64,000 nucleotides of DNA, taken from the NCBI GenBank assembly GCA_020465985.1, contig JAANYP010003838.1, positions 186,001 to 250,000 of the forward strand, read 5' to 3'. The translations under genes and the position numbers were made by a program. Shown here piece by piece: positions 1 through 12,737 of the stretch (its first letter is position 1; every line of letters begins with the position of its first letter). The notes beneath the pieces were generated by a model. The model was not told where the DNA came from. It made no database searches and saw only the letters and a list, made by a program, of their open reading frames with translations. The DNA comes from Centrapalus pauciflorus (lineage: Eukaryota > Streptophyta > Magnoliopsida > Asterales > Asteraceae).

Positions 1-1006
1 AGTAATACATGCATGATAATATCTCAATAAAAACTCGTAAGAAACTCATGATATCTCGTAAAAAGCTCAGTAAAAGATCATGCAAGTATTAATAAATAAT
101 CGTACAAGTATCTCAAGAAAAACATGCAAACTCACCTGCTCAGCTAAATAAACTAAGTCTCGGTTCCCTGCCCTTTCCCTACCCTGTCAACACGAGACCC
201 TGAAAACACAATAACACAATCTCAATATCACAAACTCAACCCAACAACTCTATACATAATTCTCAACAACTCTCGAGACCCCAAGGACCCAAATACACGA
301 CTCACAGAACCCAAAAACCCGACCCGAACCCTCAGCCGCATCGCGGCCGAACTCAACCAATCGCGGCCGCACTGACTCTATCGCGGTCTCGGCCGCGCTG
401 ACCTCAAACTCGGCCGAGCTCACATCGCGGTCCGAGCTCGGGCTCAAACCGCCTGCGATCATCTCAAGAATATCGCGGCCCGCGATCAAGGGATCGCGGT
501 CGCGCTCACGGACGAACAGAACCAGAAATGCTCTGTTTCTTAACAGACCAGGGGAATTCACCCCAAACTCAATTCCAGTCTGATTTATACCGAAATTACA
601 ACTCGAATTCACTAAGCAACATATATAAACTCAATTCAACTACTTATCATCAATCAACAACCATTAACTCACGATTTTAAGCTTAATTTTACCTCAATAT
701 GCAACTAAAAGATGATGAAGAGATTTGATGATGATTCCACAGCTTGAAGCTCCAATTTCGGCTTCTTAATTTGGATTATGGTTGCTGATCTCACAGTACA
801 CACACATACACTTTTAGCTCTGGATTAGAATGAATCCAAGAAACAAAAGAGGCAACCTATATATACGTTTTGGGTTTAACTCGGTCCAATACCCAAAATC
901 CGATCCCGATACCCCAAAATACAAATTTATATCCCCGGGTCCCAATTTAAATAATTAATCCAATGAAATAATTCCACGTACCTATCTCAAAATCGGGATG
1001 TTACAT
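1..1006 (-). mobile_element. LTR-like retroelement end (partial, runs off the window)
   Basis: Read on the minus strand, the block begins at 1006 with TGTAACATCCCGATTTT. A TATA-like stretch (TATATATAGG, near 857-866) and a more GC-rich transcribed-looking part with GCGGCCGCGA-type words (330-500) follow. TGTAACAYCCC is a common start for plant Ty3/gypsy LTRs. The layout resembles 53157-54561 and 2560-3643: all three share the order of an 'actcacctg' or 'taccttg' word followed by an A-rich leader. The 120-codon open frame at 250-612 has no recognisable product. The left end is outside the window, so solo LTR and full element cannot be told apart. Confidence 0.45.
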
Positions 1007-1522
1007 TATAAAAAAAACATCAATTTAGTATAACCAAGCAACCTACGAAATTCAATATTGATCATCAATTTTAATAGATGGTTTTTATATACAAAAAGTT
1101 ATTTGGAACTTAACATTGATTTATGAATTTGTAGTCAGATTTTAACCAAAAAATGAAACAAAAATAATCAATGCAAAATATGTGATTGTAAGTTTATGAC
1201 ATATATTATCTAAACTCAAAGCAAATGAATCTAAAACATGAAACCTAAAACTAGTGTATATTGAGTACGCGAATTGTAACTTTATTCTTTTGTGTCATTT
1301 TTCATTGTGATATTAAAAATAAATAAAAACATATGTCACGAATTGTAACGCTTTCAGGTAATTGAAGTCACGTAATTGAGCAAATTTATAAGAACGAAAC
1401 TATAATTTACAAAGTATTTTGAAATATATGCCCTTAAAAAACGGTTAGTTTAGTGAATATCTCAAAATATTATTCTAATCTATAATTTACAAAGGATAAT
1501 TTATGTTAATTTATATAGTATA
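1007..1522. other. AT-rich intergenic DNA, no gene seen
   Basis: Low-complexity AT-rich sequence with stops in all frames. No repeat structure is clear by eye. Confidence 0.6.
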
Positions 1523-1860
1523 CTAGTATATAAACCTATGTATAACATGTGTATAAATTTAAAATTTTAATTTCATTAATTTTGTAAGATAATTTTTAAA
1601 TATATTTTATCAAATTTATAATATCTATTTATATAATAAATATAAATATATAAAAAAAATTTATCATTCAAATTCAAATTTGAGTTTTATATTAGATAAG
1701 ATTTAGATTTGATTAGATATTATTTAAATAATTATTTATATAGATTAATTATAAATTTAAAAATATAAAAGATCCAAATGGCGGTAGTAGGTGATGTCAC
1801 GTGGCAATAGCAAATGATGACACGTGACAAAATAGTTACTCTTTTAATAGTTTTTATAGA
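1523..1860 (-). mobile_element. Short non-autonomous Helitron
   Basis: On the minus strand it starts TCTATAAAAACTATTAAAAG, carries CACGTGTCATC and CACGTGACATC words, and ends with an imperfect hairpin (ACATGTTATACATAGGT) followed by ATATACTAG. The flanking bases are A on the left and T on the right of the element, the usual Helitron A/T target. Length is 338 bp and no protein is coded. A 5' fragment of a related element abuts it at 1861-2004 (minus strand TCTATTTATTATTC). Confidence 0.6.
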
Positions 1861-2560
1861 TAGATAGATTGAAAAAAACAAATTTTAAAAGCAAATAAAT
1901 AGGAAATTGTTAGGTACACGTGACAATCACATGTTTAGCCAATTGACGCTCTATCTAGCTGTCATGTGGCATCTGGTTACTTATATAATAGAATAATAAA
2001 TAGATACTTTTTAATTAAAAATTAATATAATTTCTTAAAATAATATGTTATATTATATTATATATTATTAAAATAATATATTATATCATCTACAACTTTT
2101 TTAGTATTTTGCTTTGTATATTATATTATACATCTATATCTAATAAAGCAGAATATAAAACACCACATGACGTCACCACATTCCATCTTAAAAGATAAAT
2201 ACATTTTGTTATTTTTAATATAAAATAAAATTAAAAAAATATAATTTATTAATATCTATAAACATTAATAGATAGTTAATTCTGTCAACTATTTGACATT
2301 ATCAAATAATATTATTTACCATAATAAAATTTAGAATAGTAAAAGTTATGGAATTTCACTATTTGATTGTGAATCCGAAATTTCAGATTACTCAATTTTT
2401 GAATATCCAAAAATCCAGATACCCGAAATTTCATATAGTTTTGGATTGAATTTTCACATTTTCATTTGGATGCTTAGATTTTAGTTTTTGTTCCCAAACC
2501 GAACGATTGTTAGCTTATATGCGCCCGAGCAGTTCAGGTCGAGTTTAGACAACAATATAC
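1861..2560. repeat. Helitron fragments and AT-rich DNA
   Basis: 1861-2004 reads on minus as a Helitron 5' end (TCTATTTATTATTC, then CATGTGGC-like words). 2133 onward reads on plus as another (TCTATATCTAATAAAGCAG, then CACATGACGTCACC). No 3' hairpin plus CTAG was found for the second, so it is probably truncated. There is no coding region. Confidence 0.4.
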
Positions 2561-2923
2561 ACCTACATACAATTCATCTATACCAATCATAAGCCCCCAT
2601 ATTCTAAATAACTTTTAAAAATTTTCCGACAAAGTATCGAGTTCCAAAGCCGGTTTCGGGTATCCATGAACCCGAATGCGGAATCAAACTTTAGAACCCT
2701 TTTTACCCTTCCACTAATAGTGTGTTACAAGTATAAAACCCTACATAGGATGTCGATGATCAAAATCAAACTTTCAAAACCGAACTTTAAGCATGACATG
2801 CTTATTTGAAAGCATGACATGTTCTGACAGATCTGCACTCTCATTTCGGTTTTAACATAAAACACTCAAAAACTCAATTACAATCCAATATAACACTTGG
2901 GAACATTTCTATAACATACATAT

Positions 2924-2954
<31 letters not shown>

Positions 2955-3643
2955 TTTGAGGTCATTTAGAGCATATAAAACACTACCAATCAAACCCAAA
3001 AACTCAATTTAAGCCCCAACTTTGGCTTGAACACAAACCACCACTTCACTTGCATCTTTTAGCTATAAATCAACTCAATATAAAAATAATACACATCATC
3101 CATATACATTGGGGTTGATTTTCAAAGCTATTAACTTGAACTCATTAGAGTTCAACCATCCCAAAGAAGTTAAAACTAAAGAATGAAAAAGACAGAGCAA
3201 GAAGGTGATTATACCTTGCTTAGGAGCACCAAATGAGCAATAATCTAGCTTCAATCTTCCAATATCTAAACTAAACCTCTTTCTCTCATTTTTCTTTTCT
3301 CATCTCTTTGCAAGACACAAAACACACACACAATTTAAGTGTGTGTCGTTCACCACAAGAAAATGGAAGGAAGGTTTGTCATTTGACTACCTCTAACCCC
3401 ATAATATATGGACCGCTTCTTACAATTCTTTGATTTTTAAATTATTAAATGTCAAAATATATTATCTATTCTTGTCAATTCAATACTAATTAACGTTATT
3501 TTTTTCTCTTTTATCATACAACAAGTCCCAATAATAACAAATATTATTAATTATTGGCAGTTAACTCATAATATTACACTTAAATTCACGATTATAATTG
3601 TTTAACAAAGTTAAATTATCTTTTTAATTGTTAGGGTGTTACA
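2560..3643 (-). mobile_element. LTR-like block ending in GGGTGTTACA
   Basis: The minus strand starts TGTAACACCCTAAC at 3643. It has a TATA-like ATATATTATGGGG near 3401-3413 and then an (AC/GT)-containing leader, the same architecture as 1-1006. A (CA)n microsatellite lies at about 2928-2954. The left limit is uncertain. No gag or pol is present, so a solo LTR of a Ty3/gypsy element is the simplest reading. Confidence 0.35.
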
Positions 3644-4269
3644 AATAGGATTGATGATACTAAATAGTAACTAAATCTTTTATTTATTAAAGTTTTCATA
3701 ATTAACTTGTTTTATATATAATACTAATTAACTTGTAATATCTTAAATATTTTAACAAATTAACGTATGACGACAATATTAATGACCTGTCACTAAATTA
3801 GCAAATTATTTGTTTACATGTTATGCAAGATTGTCAAGTTATTTTTATAAGTTAACATTAGATGTCATTCGACATTGAAACCTAATCCAGCTTTCGCTCC
3901 CCACACTTACTCAGGGCCTTCACTTCCTCTCTCAACTCACTCAAACGCTCGCCTCACGTCACTTCGCTCGCCTTGGGAGGAATGCTACTTATAAAAAAAG
4001 CAATGATTAATATGTATAATTCATAGACCAAAAAACTATCTAAAACTTAGATAAAAAAATGTTAAAATCAGAAGATCATATAAGAAAGTTCATAACATAA
4101 ATCATGTATCAAATGTTTTTGACATATTTTTAGTCTATGTATTTGACATCAATCGTTCCTTATTTTCTTATGTTTACCCTAAAAAACAAAAATTAAAAAG
4201 GTGTAATAATATGTGTAGATACACACATCAATGCCTCATTGGTATTAAATTAACCTTTTTGGATAAAAA
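3644..4269. other. Intergenic region upstream of the hAT-like gene
   Basis: AT-rich DNA with no coding potential seen. A C-rich patch at 3890-3975 (repeated CTCACTC and CGCTCGCCT words) stands out in composition and may be a repeat remnant. It also holds the likely promoter of the gene whose first exon begins near 4275. Confidence 0.4.
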
Positions 4270-4274
4270 AATGG

Positions 4275-4389
4275 CACTTTCCTCGCTGGTTTTCATGTAT
4301 CACAAACCCTAGACGGTTCTTTCCAGTCTCGCTCCATTGCAGTATCCATTCAAACCGACGGATTCGTCCAAACTCTTTGAGTTGTCCAG
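4275..4389 (+). other. Probable 5'UTR exon of the double-BED hAT-like gene
   Basis: The block is CT- and GC-richer than its surroundings (AAACCCTAGACGG, TCTCGCTCCATTGCAG) and ends at a good donor, TTGTCCAG|GTAATC, at 4389/4390. Plant 5'UTRs often contain AAACCCTA. The partner acceptor is probably TTCTTTAG at 9306, 55 bases before the ATG, making a 4.9-kb 5'UTR intron. The transcription start is not visible, so the left edge is a guess, and other non-coding exons could lie between. Confidence 0.45.
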
Positions 4390-7300
4390 GTAATCAATCC
4401 TCTTACCCAATCTGCTTTGTGTCGCTGGAAGCTCGATTCGACCAAATATTTACGAATGCATACGCTTCTTCTGTGATTTATAGTTGAATAGGGTTTATGA
4501 GAGTGTTAATTCTTTTTTGATATGTCATAACAATAGACGAACGTTAATGAACTAAAATTAAGAAACTTATTGGGGGAAATTTGGCATGTCGCCCTCAAAT
4601 TCCATCACAATCTCGTGCCTAAATAAATGTGCCTACTGAGCTCTCGAAGCCGATGGATGCCATTTTCATGGTTATTGAATTGTTAATTCACCACATAATC
4701 TAGGTTTCTTTTACTCATGTCTTATCATAATATGCGCATTTTGTAAAATCAAGTGCATCTAAAGCGCAGGTTGTTCAAATTTATGTTAAATTAGATCGGG
4801 CCATAGTGCTGGTTCTAGTTTATCGTTTGTGGCAACATTTTTTTATTATTGTGGTTGGTTGGAAAATGATGCAGAATTTTTAATTGCATGGAATATCATC
4901 TCCAATTACTTGTATATACATGCATGTTGAGGATATGGTTGTGTTGAAAACTTGAAATTTATTTAATATCAGTTTCTGTAAATTAAAAAGAACGTGGGAA
5001 TTAGGTGAAACCTAATTCACATCATCTGTGGGATTGCCATGTTATACTCTGCATTATGTTCTTGGTTGTCTTAACAAACACATGGTGTTGTTGCTAAAAT
5101 CATATGAAACTACTTGCAAGGTAGTATATGTTTGACAAGGAAGCCAGCAAAAATCCTATAACTGCTCTTGAAACTTTCATGTTTCCCATTACAACTGGCA
5201 TAAATATCTCAAACCTTCAATTCATAGTTATGAAGCACATAATAATGGGTAATTTGTAGATCGTTGTCAGACTTTGGGGATTTCTGCTGTCCAACAAGAA
5301 CTATAAGTTGTTCTTTGCTTTGTACTTTACCCTTGTATTTGCATTAATCTTAGCAAATAAAACACGAAACAAAAGATGAAAACCAAGAACACAAGATTAC
5401 ATGGTTTGGTGAGTTGGTCCAAGGTGGCTTGCATTTACAACCACACTAGCAAGTCTATATATTAACTTTTATTAGACTTTACAACCACATAGGAGGTTTA
5501 TTTATGGTCAAACTGAGGCGAAAGTTCCTTAATGTGCCTACCATGGAACCAACTGAGGCGCTCATGCGCTTTTGGACACCTGCACCAGGGTCACAAATGG
5601 TTTCTTCCAACACATTTCTCCACAACTTAATGATGTGATGCTGAAGCAATTATTTACCACTACGGAGCGGGTGTCTGGGATTGCCTTGTTAGGGGCCATC
5701 CGGCCATGGGGAGTGTCGTTTGCAGGGTTTTACAGGTGCAAAGCCCCTTGAGGAAAAAATAAATCCAGCCTGGGCTCACTGGGTTTTTTTAGCCATTTGG
5801 CCCATTTCACATGTAAATATATAACTATGTAATTGTATACCTTAATCTGAATCAATAAGAAAAGACTCGTTTATGGGTCTTTCTTGGACCGAACCATGTG
5901 GTCCTATTGTCTTCTTCTTTTTGTTTTTTTAATGGTCTACTTTTCAAATGGTCGGTTGTAGAGTGTGACTACTTCTGATTTTAAGGATCTAGCATATAAC
6001 TGACCCAAAAGGGCAGTCTTGTGAGAAGGGAGAAATGTCTTGAAAATAAGAGCGATTGCCTATCAAATATTCAGATAACATTAAGGGGAAAACATATGTT
6101 GTTATTTTACCCTGTGATAATATGAAACTGATTATTTGACAACTAAATAATTTTAGGTGGAATCTGTTTATCTGAACACTACAAGTTGATTATTGAGTCT
6201 TCAAGTCACAATAATTAGATAATCTATTCCAAAATGCACATTCGAAACACCCATTCAATGTCAAAAAACTGCTTATGAAGGACAAGTTGGAGGGCATAAG
6301 GTGAAGGTGTATTAATACAGGGTAAATGAAAGCACCATTCTATGGAATGTACTTGTCTCATGCATAATGTTATCCCCTTCATACTTTCATTCGTTATGGA
6401 TCCCTTCATGAATTGAATAATTCTCAACATGAAGCCCCTACTATTAATTTATTATTATTAATAATTCATTTTGTGCTTCATTCATTATGGCTGCTATGTG
6501 TATTGATTTTTCAGTATTACGTCCACAAGTTTCTTCTGCTATTTCGGCCTTCTAACAGCAGCCAAAAGCTGCTACTTTGGCTGATATTTTTACGTGATCA
6601 AGGGGCTAATGGTAGGGTTACAAACAATTAACCAAAGAATCTAGACATCTGAACATGTTTTTTTAATTTTCTAAACTGGAAAATGCAATCAAATTTTAGC
6701 ATGTTTTCCAAAATAGTATTCTGATGATAGAAATGGAAAAAAAGTTAATCAAAATTGTAGATGGAAAATTGGAAAAAATTTCTACAACTAAACACACGCT
6801 TTATACATACACTATTAATGGGGTTGTCTACTTGTCTAGGATATCTGCCTCAACTTAGTAAGTTGGATGCTTGGATCCAAAATCCTGTTAAATGTCTTCT
6901 TTGGATATCCTGTCTCCAACAGGCGTTGATGCTTCTTTTCCATACTTCACCAAAATCTACCTTTTAGATTGAAGATTTGTTCCATACCATGTCATAAACT
7001 ATTTGCAAATCTCTTAGCCCTGGCCCTTTTACAATTAATTTGAGCCTTCTTTGAAACGTGACCGACCACGTGTTGTTCAAGTATACCAAATGTGGCATTA
7101 TTGCATTAACTTTATGAAAGATCTTGATCTTGCACCGCCCCTTTTTTTTATCTGCAAGCCCTCCTAGTAATCTTCCCACACAACCAATTGAACTTCACTT
7201 ATTGCCCTTTTAAAAGGTAAACATACTTGTACTTATTCTATTGCTTTGTTTCTTATGGTAATCGGTTTTTCTTTTGTTTTTTTTCCCCTCATTTGTTGTG

Positions 7301-7466
7301 ACACTAGATTGATATCCATTAGTTAGTTGTTGGTGTTAGTGAAGCTTTCACCCATTTTGGATGGCGTGATGCCATGACTGAGAAGATTACTAGATTAGTG
7401 CCCTTAATCATAGTAGTATCTAGACATTAGTAGATTTACATGCCAACAAAAAGTAATTGGATGTAA

Positions 7467-7782
7467 GGGCGTGTTTGGTTCACCGGACTCTCTAGCGTGT
7501 CTTGTTGCCCCAGGTGGGGAGGGGGTGTAGTTCTTTGCAGGGGAGAAATTGTTTTCCCTCGTACACATGAATATGCTTTCCAAGTGGGGTGGGGCGAGCG
7601 ATGATTTGGGGGCTCTGAGGAGCTCCTATGGCAACGCTGAGTAGCGCACGTGAGAGTGCCATTGTTTATACCTTGGATGTTGCTGTGACCGCTGGTAGAG
7701 TGCATAGGCACCCAAGGGGCGTCCTAGCGTGCTGGACGGAGTTTCCGATTCCATTCTTCCCGTTTCATGCGAACCAAACACC
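7467..7782. mobile_element. Tourist/PIF-Harbinger-like MITE
   Basis: The left end GGGCGTGTTTGGTTC pairs with the right end GAACCAAACACC. TAA precedes the left end (7464-7466), as expected for a TWA target, but the right TAA is not clear. Length is about 316 bp. The interior is unusually GC-rich and has no coding capacity. Confidence 0.5.
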
Positions 7783-8229
7783 TTGCTGATTTGAATTCTT
7801 CCAGATTTAATTCTTTCGTATTTTTCATTCCTTTGACATATTCTATTCTCTCAGAAAACACTCTGCGAACCGAAGTACCCCCAAGTGGGTATTCACAATT
7901 AAGGTTAAATTAGATGGCTCTTTTCGCCAAAGCTTATTACTCGGATGCTTTTGTTTTTCAGGGTCTAAGTGCACTTATGTTTGGCTTTATCGTCTCCTTG
8001 CTGGTCATTTTTGTTTGGCCCTTGAGTCAAGTCAATATAATTTTTTTCCAATAACTTCCTCTATGAGGAAGTGAATATGGAGCAACTGCTGGGGTTTGTT
8101 TCTTAGGGGAGTATGGGAAAGTATGTCATCTTGAGAATCACTAAAAGCAACAATATGTGCATATTTAGTACTAGATACTTTTCTTGTATCTTGCTTAAGA
8201 GTTATCTCATTGAATTATTTATTAGGAGT

Positions 8230-8700
8230 TGAAATCATGAGAACAAAATAGTGGATTTTCATGTTTCAGACGAAATTTGTTTTTGACCTTCCAAAAGATA
8301 CATGACAATTGAGGGCGAAACCTTGTAGCACTCCTTATAACCTTTGGTGTGATAATGAGGCAGCTATTCATATTACTTCGAATCTTATCTTTCATGATTG
8401 AATTATACACGTGGAGATTGTCAGTTTGTCTGTGACAAGATTGAAGGAGGATTCATCATAACAGACATGTTCAAATAGAAGACTAGTAAGGACTAATTTT
8501 TACAAATGCAGTAAATTGCAGTCGTATTTTAAATCAAGCTGGATGTGATTAATATCTATGCTCTGACCTAAGCGGGATTGTTGGCTGTAGATATAGAGAA
8601 ATCTTAGGGATCAATTAATAATCTCTCTCATACGGTATGTATGTATATGTGTCTCTGTGTGTATCTCCCATGTATGATTGAGGCGTGTCTTTTTACATCC
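8230..8700 (+). mobile_element. Relic of a Ty1/Copia retrotransposon (RNase H end plus LTR start)
   Basis: Translation from about 8350 gives CDNEAAIHITSNLIFHD, then a stop, then HVEI. This matches the Copia RNase H pattern (CDN-AAI-IA-NP-FHERTKHIEID). About 220 bases on, GACCTAAGCGGGA resembles the polypurine tract and is followed by TTGTTGGCTGTAGATATAG, like the start of a Tnt1-type LTR. The frame has in-frame stops, so it is dead. It sits in sense orientation inside the presumed 5'UTR intron of the hAT-like gene. Confidence 0.6.
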
Positions 8701-9361
8701 AAATTGTGCTCCAAGTCTCTGACCACTCACCACCATCACATTTTTAAAAAGAAGGGTAATTAGGAAAATTGACATTTTAAATAAGACGCATGGAAAACAT
8801 GTGAAGTCTGTTTCTTGGATTGAAGGAGTACTATGTTTCGGCTATTTGTGAGAATGCTTTCTATCATTAATATGGAATCTACATTTTGATTGCATGTTCA
8901 TGAAAAATGTATATGTACACGAATTGTCTCTCTATATTGCAAATTGATAAGTTACAAGTGCATTTCACATTTGAAATTCTGTGTTTCAGTTTTTATGCTA
9001 TTTGAAGGAGGACTCGATCAAGGCTATAATATTCATTGATTTTAGATGTATTATCTCTCGCACAACTGGTGATCCAAAGTATTCTGGATGAGGATGACCT
9101 GAGATATATGCTAAGAAGGCCTTCTTGGTGTATCAGTAAAGGCATGTTGTAGGAGTGCATGACATGGTACAATTATATAAGGCACTAAACAATATTACAT
9201 TTTTAAGTCTCTTGCATCATATAGATCTAACGTTCCATTTTGATTGTTTAGGTTATTGTCATCACAAAGACAAAAATCAGACAATGTTTTTCTGATTGTT
9301 CTTTAGCTGTGCTTATTGCTGGTGTGGTGTAAGAACCCCATGATGCTGAATTGTTGAGGAA

Positions 9362-12300
9362 ATGACATCATTACGTTCTGGTGGATTTGTGGATCCTGGG
9401 TGGGAGCATGGGACTCCCCAAGATGAGAAAAAGAAGAAGGTGAAATGCAATTATTGTGGCAAAGTAGTTAGTGGTGGGATATACAGGTTGAAGCAACATT
9501 TAGCTCGAGTATCTGGAGAAGTGACCTATTGTGAAAGGGCTCCAGAAGAGGTCTGCCTGAAAATGAAAGAGAACTTGGAAGGATGCCGTATTGGTAAAAA
9601 GCCAAAGCAAATTGAATATGATGAACAAGCGTATCTGAATTTCCCTTGTAATGATGATGATGTTGAAGAGGAAGAACACCTTGCTTATAGAAACAAAGGA
9701 AAGCAGCTGGTGGAGGACAAGGGTTTAGTTATAAACATGGCTCCTCTTCGTTCCTTAGGTTATGTGGACCCTGGGTGGGAGCATGGAATTCCTCGGGACG
9801 AGAGGAAGAAAAAGGTTAAATGCAATTACTGTGATAAAATAGTTAGTGGTGGCATTAATCGCTTTAAGCAACATCTAGCTAGAATACCTGGTGAAGTCGC
9901 ACCTTGTAAAAGTGCTCCTGAGGAAGTCTATCTGAAAATAAAAGAAAATATGAAATGGCATCGTACTGGAAGGAGGCATAGAAGACCTGAAGCTAAGCAA
10001 ACATCATCGTCAGCATTTTATATGCACTCGGAAAATGAAGACGAGGAGGAAGATGATGTACATGCAATGACCATCGGTGAAAAGCTACTACTCAGAGATG
10101 ATAAAAGATTTACCAGTGATTCCAGAAGAGTATTCAAATCAGAACCCTTGTTGAAAAAGCCAAAATTCGACACTACTAATGTTCTCCAGTCACCCAAGAG
10201 CCAGATATCAGCATCTTCAACTAAAATATCACGGAAGGAGGTCATGTCGGCAATTGGCAAGTTCTTTTATCATGCTGGAGTTCCCACACATACAGCAGAC
10301 TCACCCTACTTCCATAAGATGCTGGAGATGGTGGGTCAATATGGACAAGACTTACCGGCTCCCTCAAGTTCTATGTTATCGGGTCGGTTTCTTCAGGATG
10401 AAATTTTAACCATTAAAACGTACCTAGATGAATATAAAGCCTCTTGGGCAGTCACTGGTTGTTCTATACTGGCAGATAGCTGGAAAGATACTCAGAATAG
10501 GACAATAATAAACATTTTGGTTTCATGTCCTCGGGGTGTGCACTTCGTTTCCTCAGTTGATGCCACTGAATTTGTAGAAGACGCACCAGCTTTATTTAAA
10601 TTTCTTGATAAAGTTGTGGATGAGATGGGTGAGGAAAACATTGTGCAGGTAGATAGTAAAATAAACATCTATACTACATGTCTTGTCTTAGTTGATCTCT
10701 CCTTTCCTCATTGATTTTGTTAATATACTTGTTTCTAGGTTGTCACAGAAAACACACCTAGTTATCAAGCAGCTGGAAAGATGCTAGAGGAAAAACGACA
10801 AAATTTATTTTGGACTCCTTGTGCGGCTTCTTGTATTGAGAAAATGCTTGAAGATTTTGTAAAAATAAAATGGGTGGCAGAATGTATAGATAAAGGACAG
10901 AAAATTACAAAGCTCGTGTACAGCCAGATCTGGTTATCAAGTTTGATGAAAAGAGAGTATACTGGGGGGCAGGAACTTCTGAGAGCATCTTTTACCTGTC
11001 ATGCATCAAGTTTCTTAACATTGCAAAACTTGATGGACCACAGGGTTGCTCTCAAACGGTTGTTTCAGTCCACTAAATGGTTATCATCTCGAGTTTCGAA
11101 ATGTGAGGAGGGTGAAGAGGTAGAAAAAATCGTGATGAATGCTACTTTTTGGAAGAAGGTGCAATATATTAGGAGATCAGTGGATCCTATTCTGGAAGTG
11201 CTTCAGAAGATCAATGGTGACGAGAGGCTATCGATGCCATCCATATACAATGACATGTACAAGGCAAAACTTGCCATAAAAGCCAACCATGGTGATGATG
11301 CGCGCAAATATGGTAACTTCTGGAGTGTAATAGACAATCACTGGAATTCATCTCTCAGTCATCCTTTGTACCTTGCTGCTTATTATCTGAATCCTGCATA
11401 CAGATATCGACCTGATTTCATTCCCGTAAGAAATACAAGTTCTATTAGTTTTGCTTGCAATCCCTCCCTCGTTTATCAAGTTCTTCTTATTGATTCCTTG
11501 TGTTCTGCTATGCTCGTTATTTAGCATGCAGAAGTTGTCCGTGGACTAAATTCATGCATTGTTAGGTTTGAACCAAACAATTCAAGAAGGGTTTCAGCGT
11601 CGAAGCAGGTAGACACTTGACTCTGCAGTATTTCTCATAGACATCATGTTGCAATGTCTGATGGATCTGTTATATACAAACAGATAGCAGATTTTGGTTC
11701 TGCAAAAGCTGATTTTGGAACTGATCTGGCTATTAGTACGCGAACAGAACTAAATCCAGGTAATATAGCTGTGATGCTTCAGCTTTAGTTACATATATAC
11801 AGTACTAACAAACTCTTTTGGCTTTAGCTGCATGGTGGCAACAACATGGCATAAACTGCTTAGAGCTGCAACAGATTGCTGTACGCATACTGAGTCAAAC
11901 ATGCTCGTCATTTGGCTGTGAGCATAATTGGAGTATATATGATCAGATTCACAACCAGAGACACAGCCGTCTGGCACAGAAAAGATTGAATGACTTTATC
12001 TATGCTCACTACAACTTAAGACTCAGGGAACGCCAAATAAGAAAGATGCCAAACACTTCATCTTCCATTGACAGCGTGTTGCAGGAGAGTGTATTGTATG
12101 ACTGGATTGTAAAGCCAGAAAAACAAGCATATCAAGAAGACGAGGTAACTCATACTTTGATGTTCTTTTCATGCATTCACTTTTCTAGAGGTAGTTTCGT
12201 AGGATCATTGGATGAATAAACTTAAAAGCCGACTTATGTGTTATGTTGTTTGTGTTGGTTCATACTCCATTTTATCTTCCTTTTTTTTTTTTTTTTTAAT

Positions 12301-12551
12301 TCTTTCCCTTGGTTGAAGGAGTAGAAAAACTAATTTACATTTTTCAGGAGCTATGTAGTGAAATGGAACAAGGTGATGCATATGAGAATGGGTTGCCAGA
12401 ATATGATGACGGTAGGAATGGATCGTTACAGCTGGTGACACTGACGGACATAGAACCGTTAGATGTTCATCCACCTAACCATGCTTCTGGGGGTGACAAT
12501 GAAGACGAAGATGACCTCAATTTCCTGGATGATGGCTTGAGTGATTCATAG
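9362..12551 (+). CDS. Domesticated hAT-transposase-like protein with two BED zinc fingers (884 aa)
   Basis: Six coding exons: 9362-10648, 10739-11425, 11525-11608, 11684-11759, 11828-12144, 12348-12551. All are GT-AG and the joined frame stays open. Two near-repeat BED fingers bind zinc through C29/C32/H46/C57 and C154/C157/H171/C182. Acidic and Ser-rich linkers follow, then an RNase H-like hAT core (ADSWKD, residues ~375-380, exon 1). The C-terminal hAT dimerisation region starts at W714-W715 (AAWWQQHGINCLELQQIAV), and the tail is acidic. Plant proteins of this length with the same N-terminal words (GFVDPGWEHG) form a conserved single-gene lineage (Arabidopsis At3g17450 type). At the second catalytic Asp position there is E433 (VVTENT), and the usual CxxH element reads CAASC. 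Transposition is therefore unlikely, and a nuclear DNA-binding role is inferred. No TIRs flank the gene. Confidence 0.88.
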
Positions 12552-12737
12552 GTGAGGCAGGCATAATATAAAATGGAGTAAAGAGTGTATAGGAGTAAAT
12601 TGCTGATTTACTTTTACCTTACAAGTTGTTGTAATGCAAAATTGATATATTGCTTTGCTTGCGTGTATCATCGATTTCGTTTTGTAGGAGGTATGGGAAT
12701 ATAATAAATAAATAAAATATTCATCTCAAGAGAATTA
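12552..12737 (+). other. 3' flank / probable 3'UTR of the hAT-like gene
   Basis: AT-rich sequence after the TAG with AATAAATAAATAAAATA near 12700-12716, a plausible poly(A) signal cluster. No other feature is seen. Confidence 0.35.

Larger units (their letters stand above)
4390..9306 (+). other. Long 5'UTR intron (inferred) loaded with repeats
   Basis: No conserved coding region was found. It holds a Tourist-like MITE (7467-7782) and a Copia relic (8230-8700). The stretch 5340-5800 is probably decayed repeat, but its family is not recognised. Open frames at 6413-7179 are short, on both strands, and without recognisable products. Confidence 0.4.

Noticed and set aside
250..612. 120-codon minus-strand frame at the window start
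   Set aside because: It lies in the GC-rich part of an LTR-like block. The composition explains the lack of stops, and no domain is visible.
7436..7711. 91-codon minus-strand frame
   Set aside because: It spans the GC-rich interior of a Tourist-like MITE and has no recognisable product.
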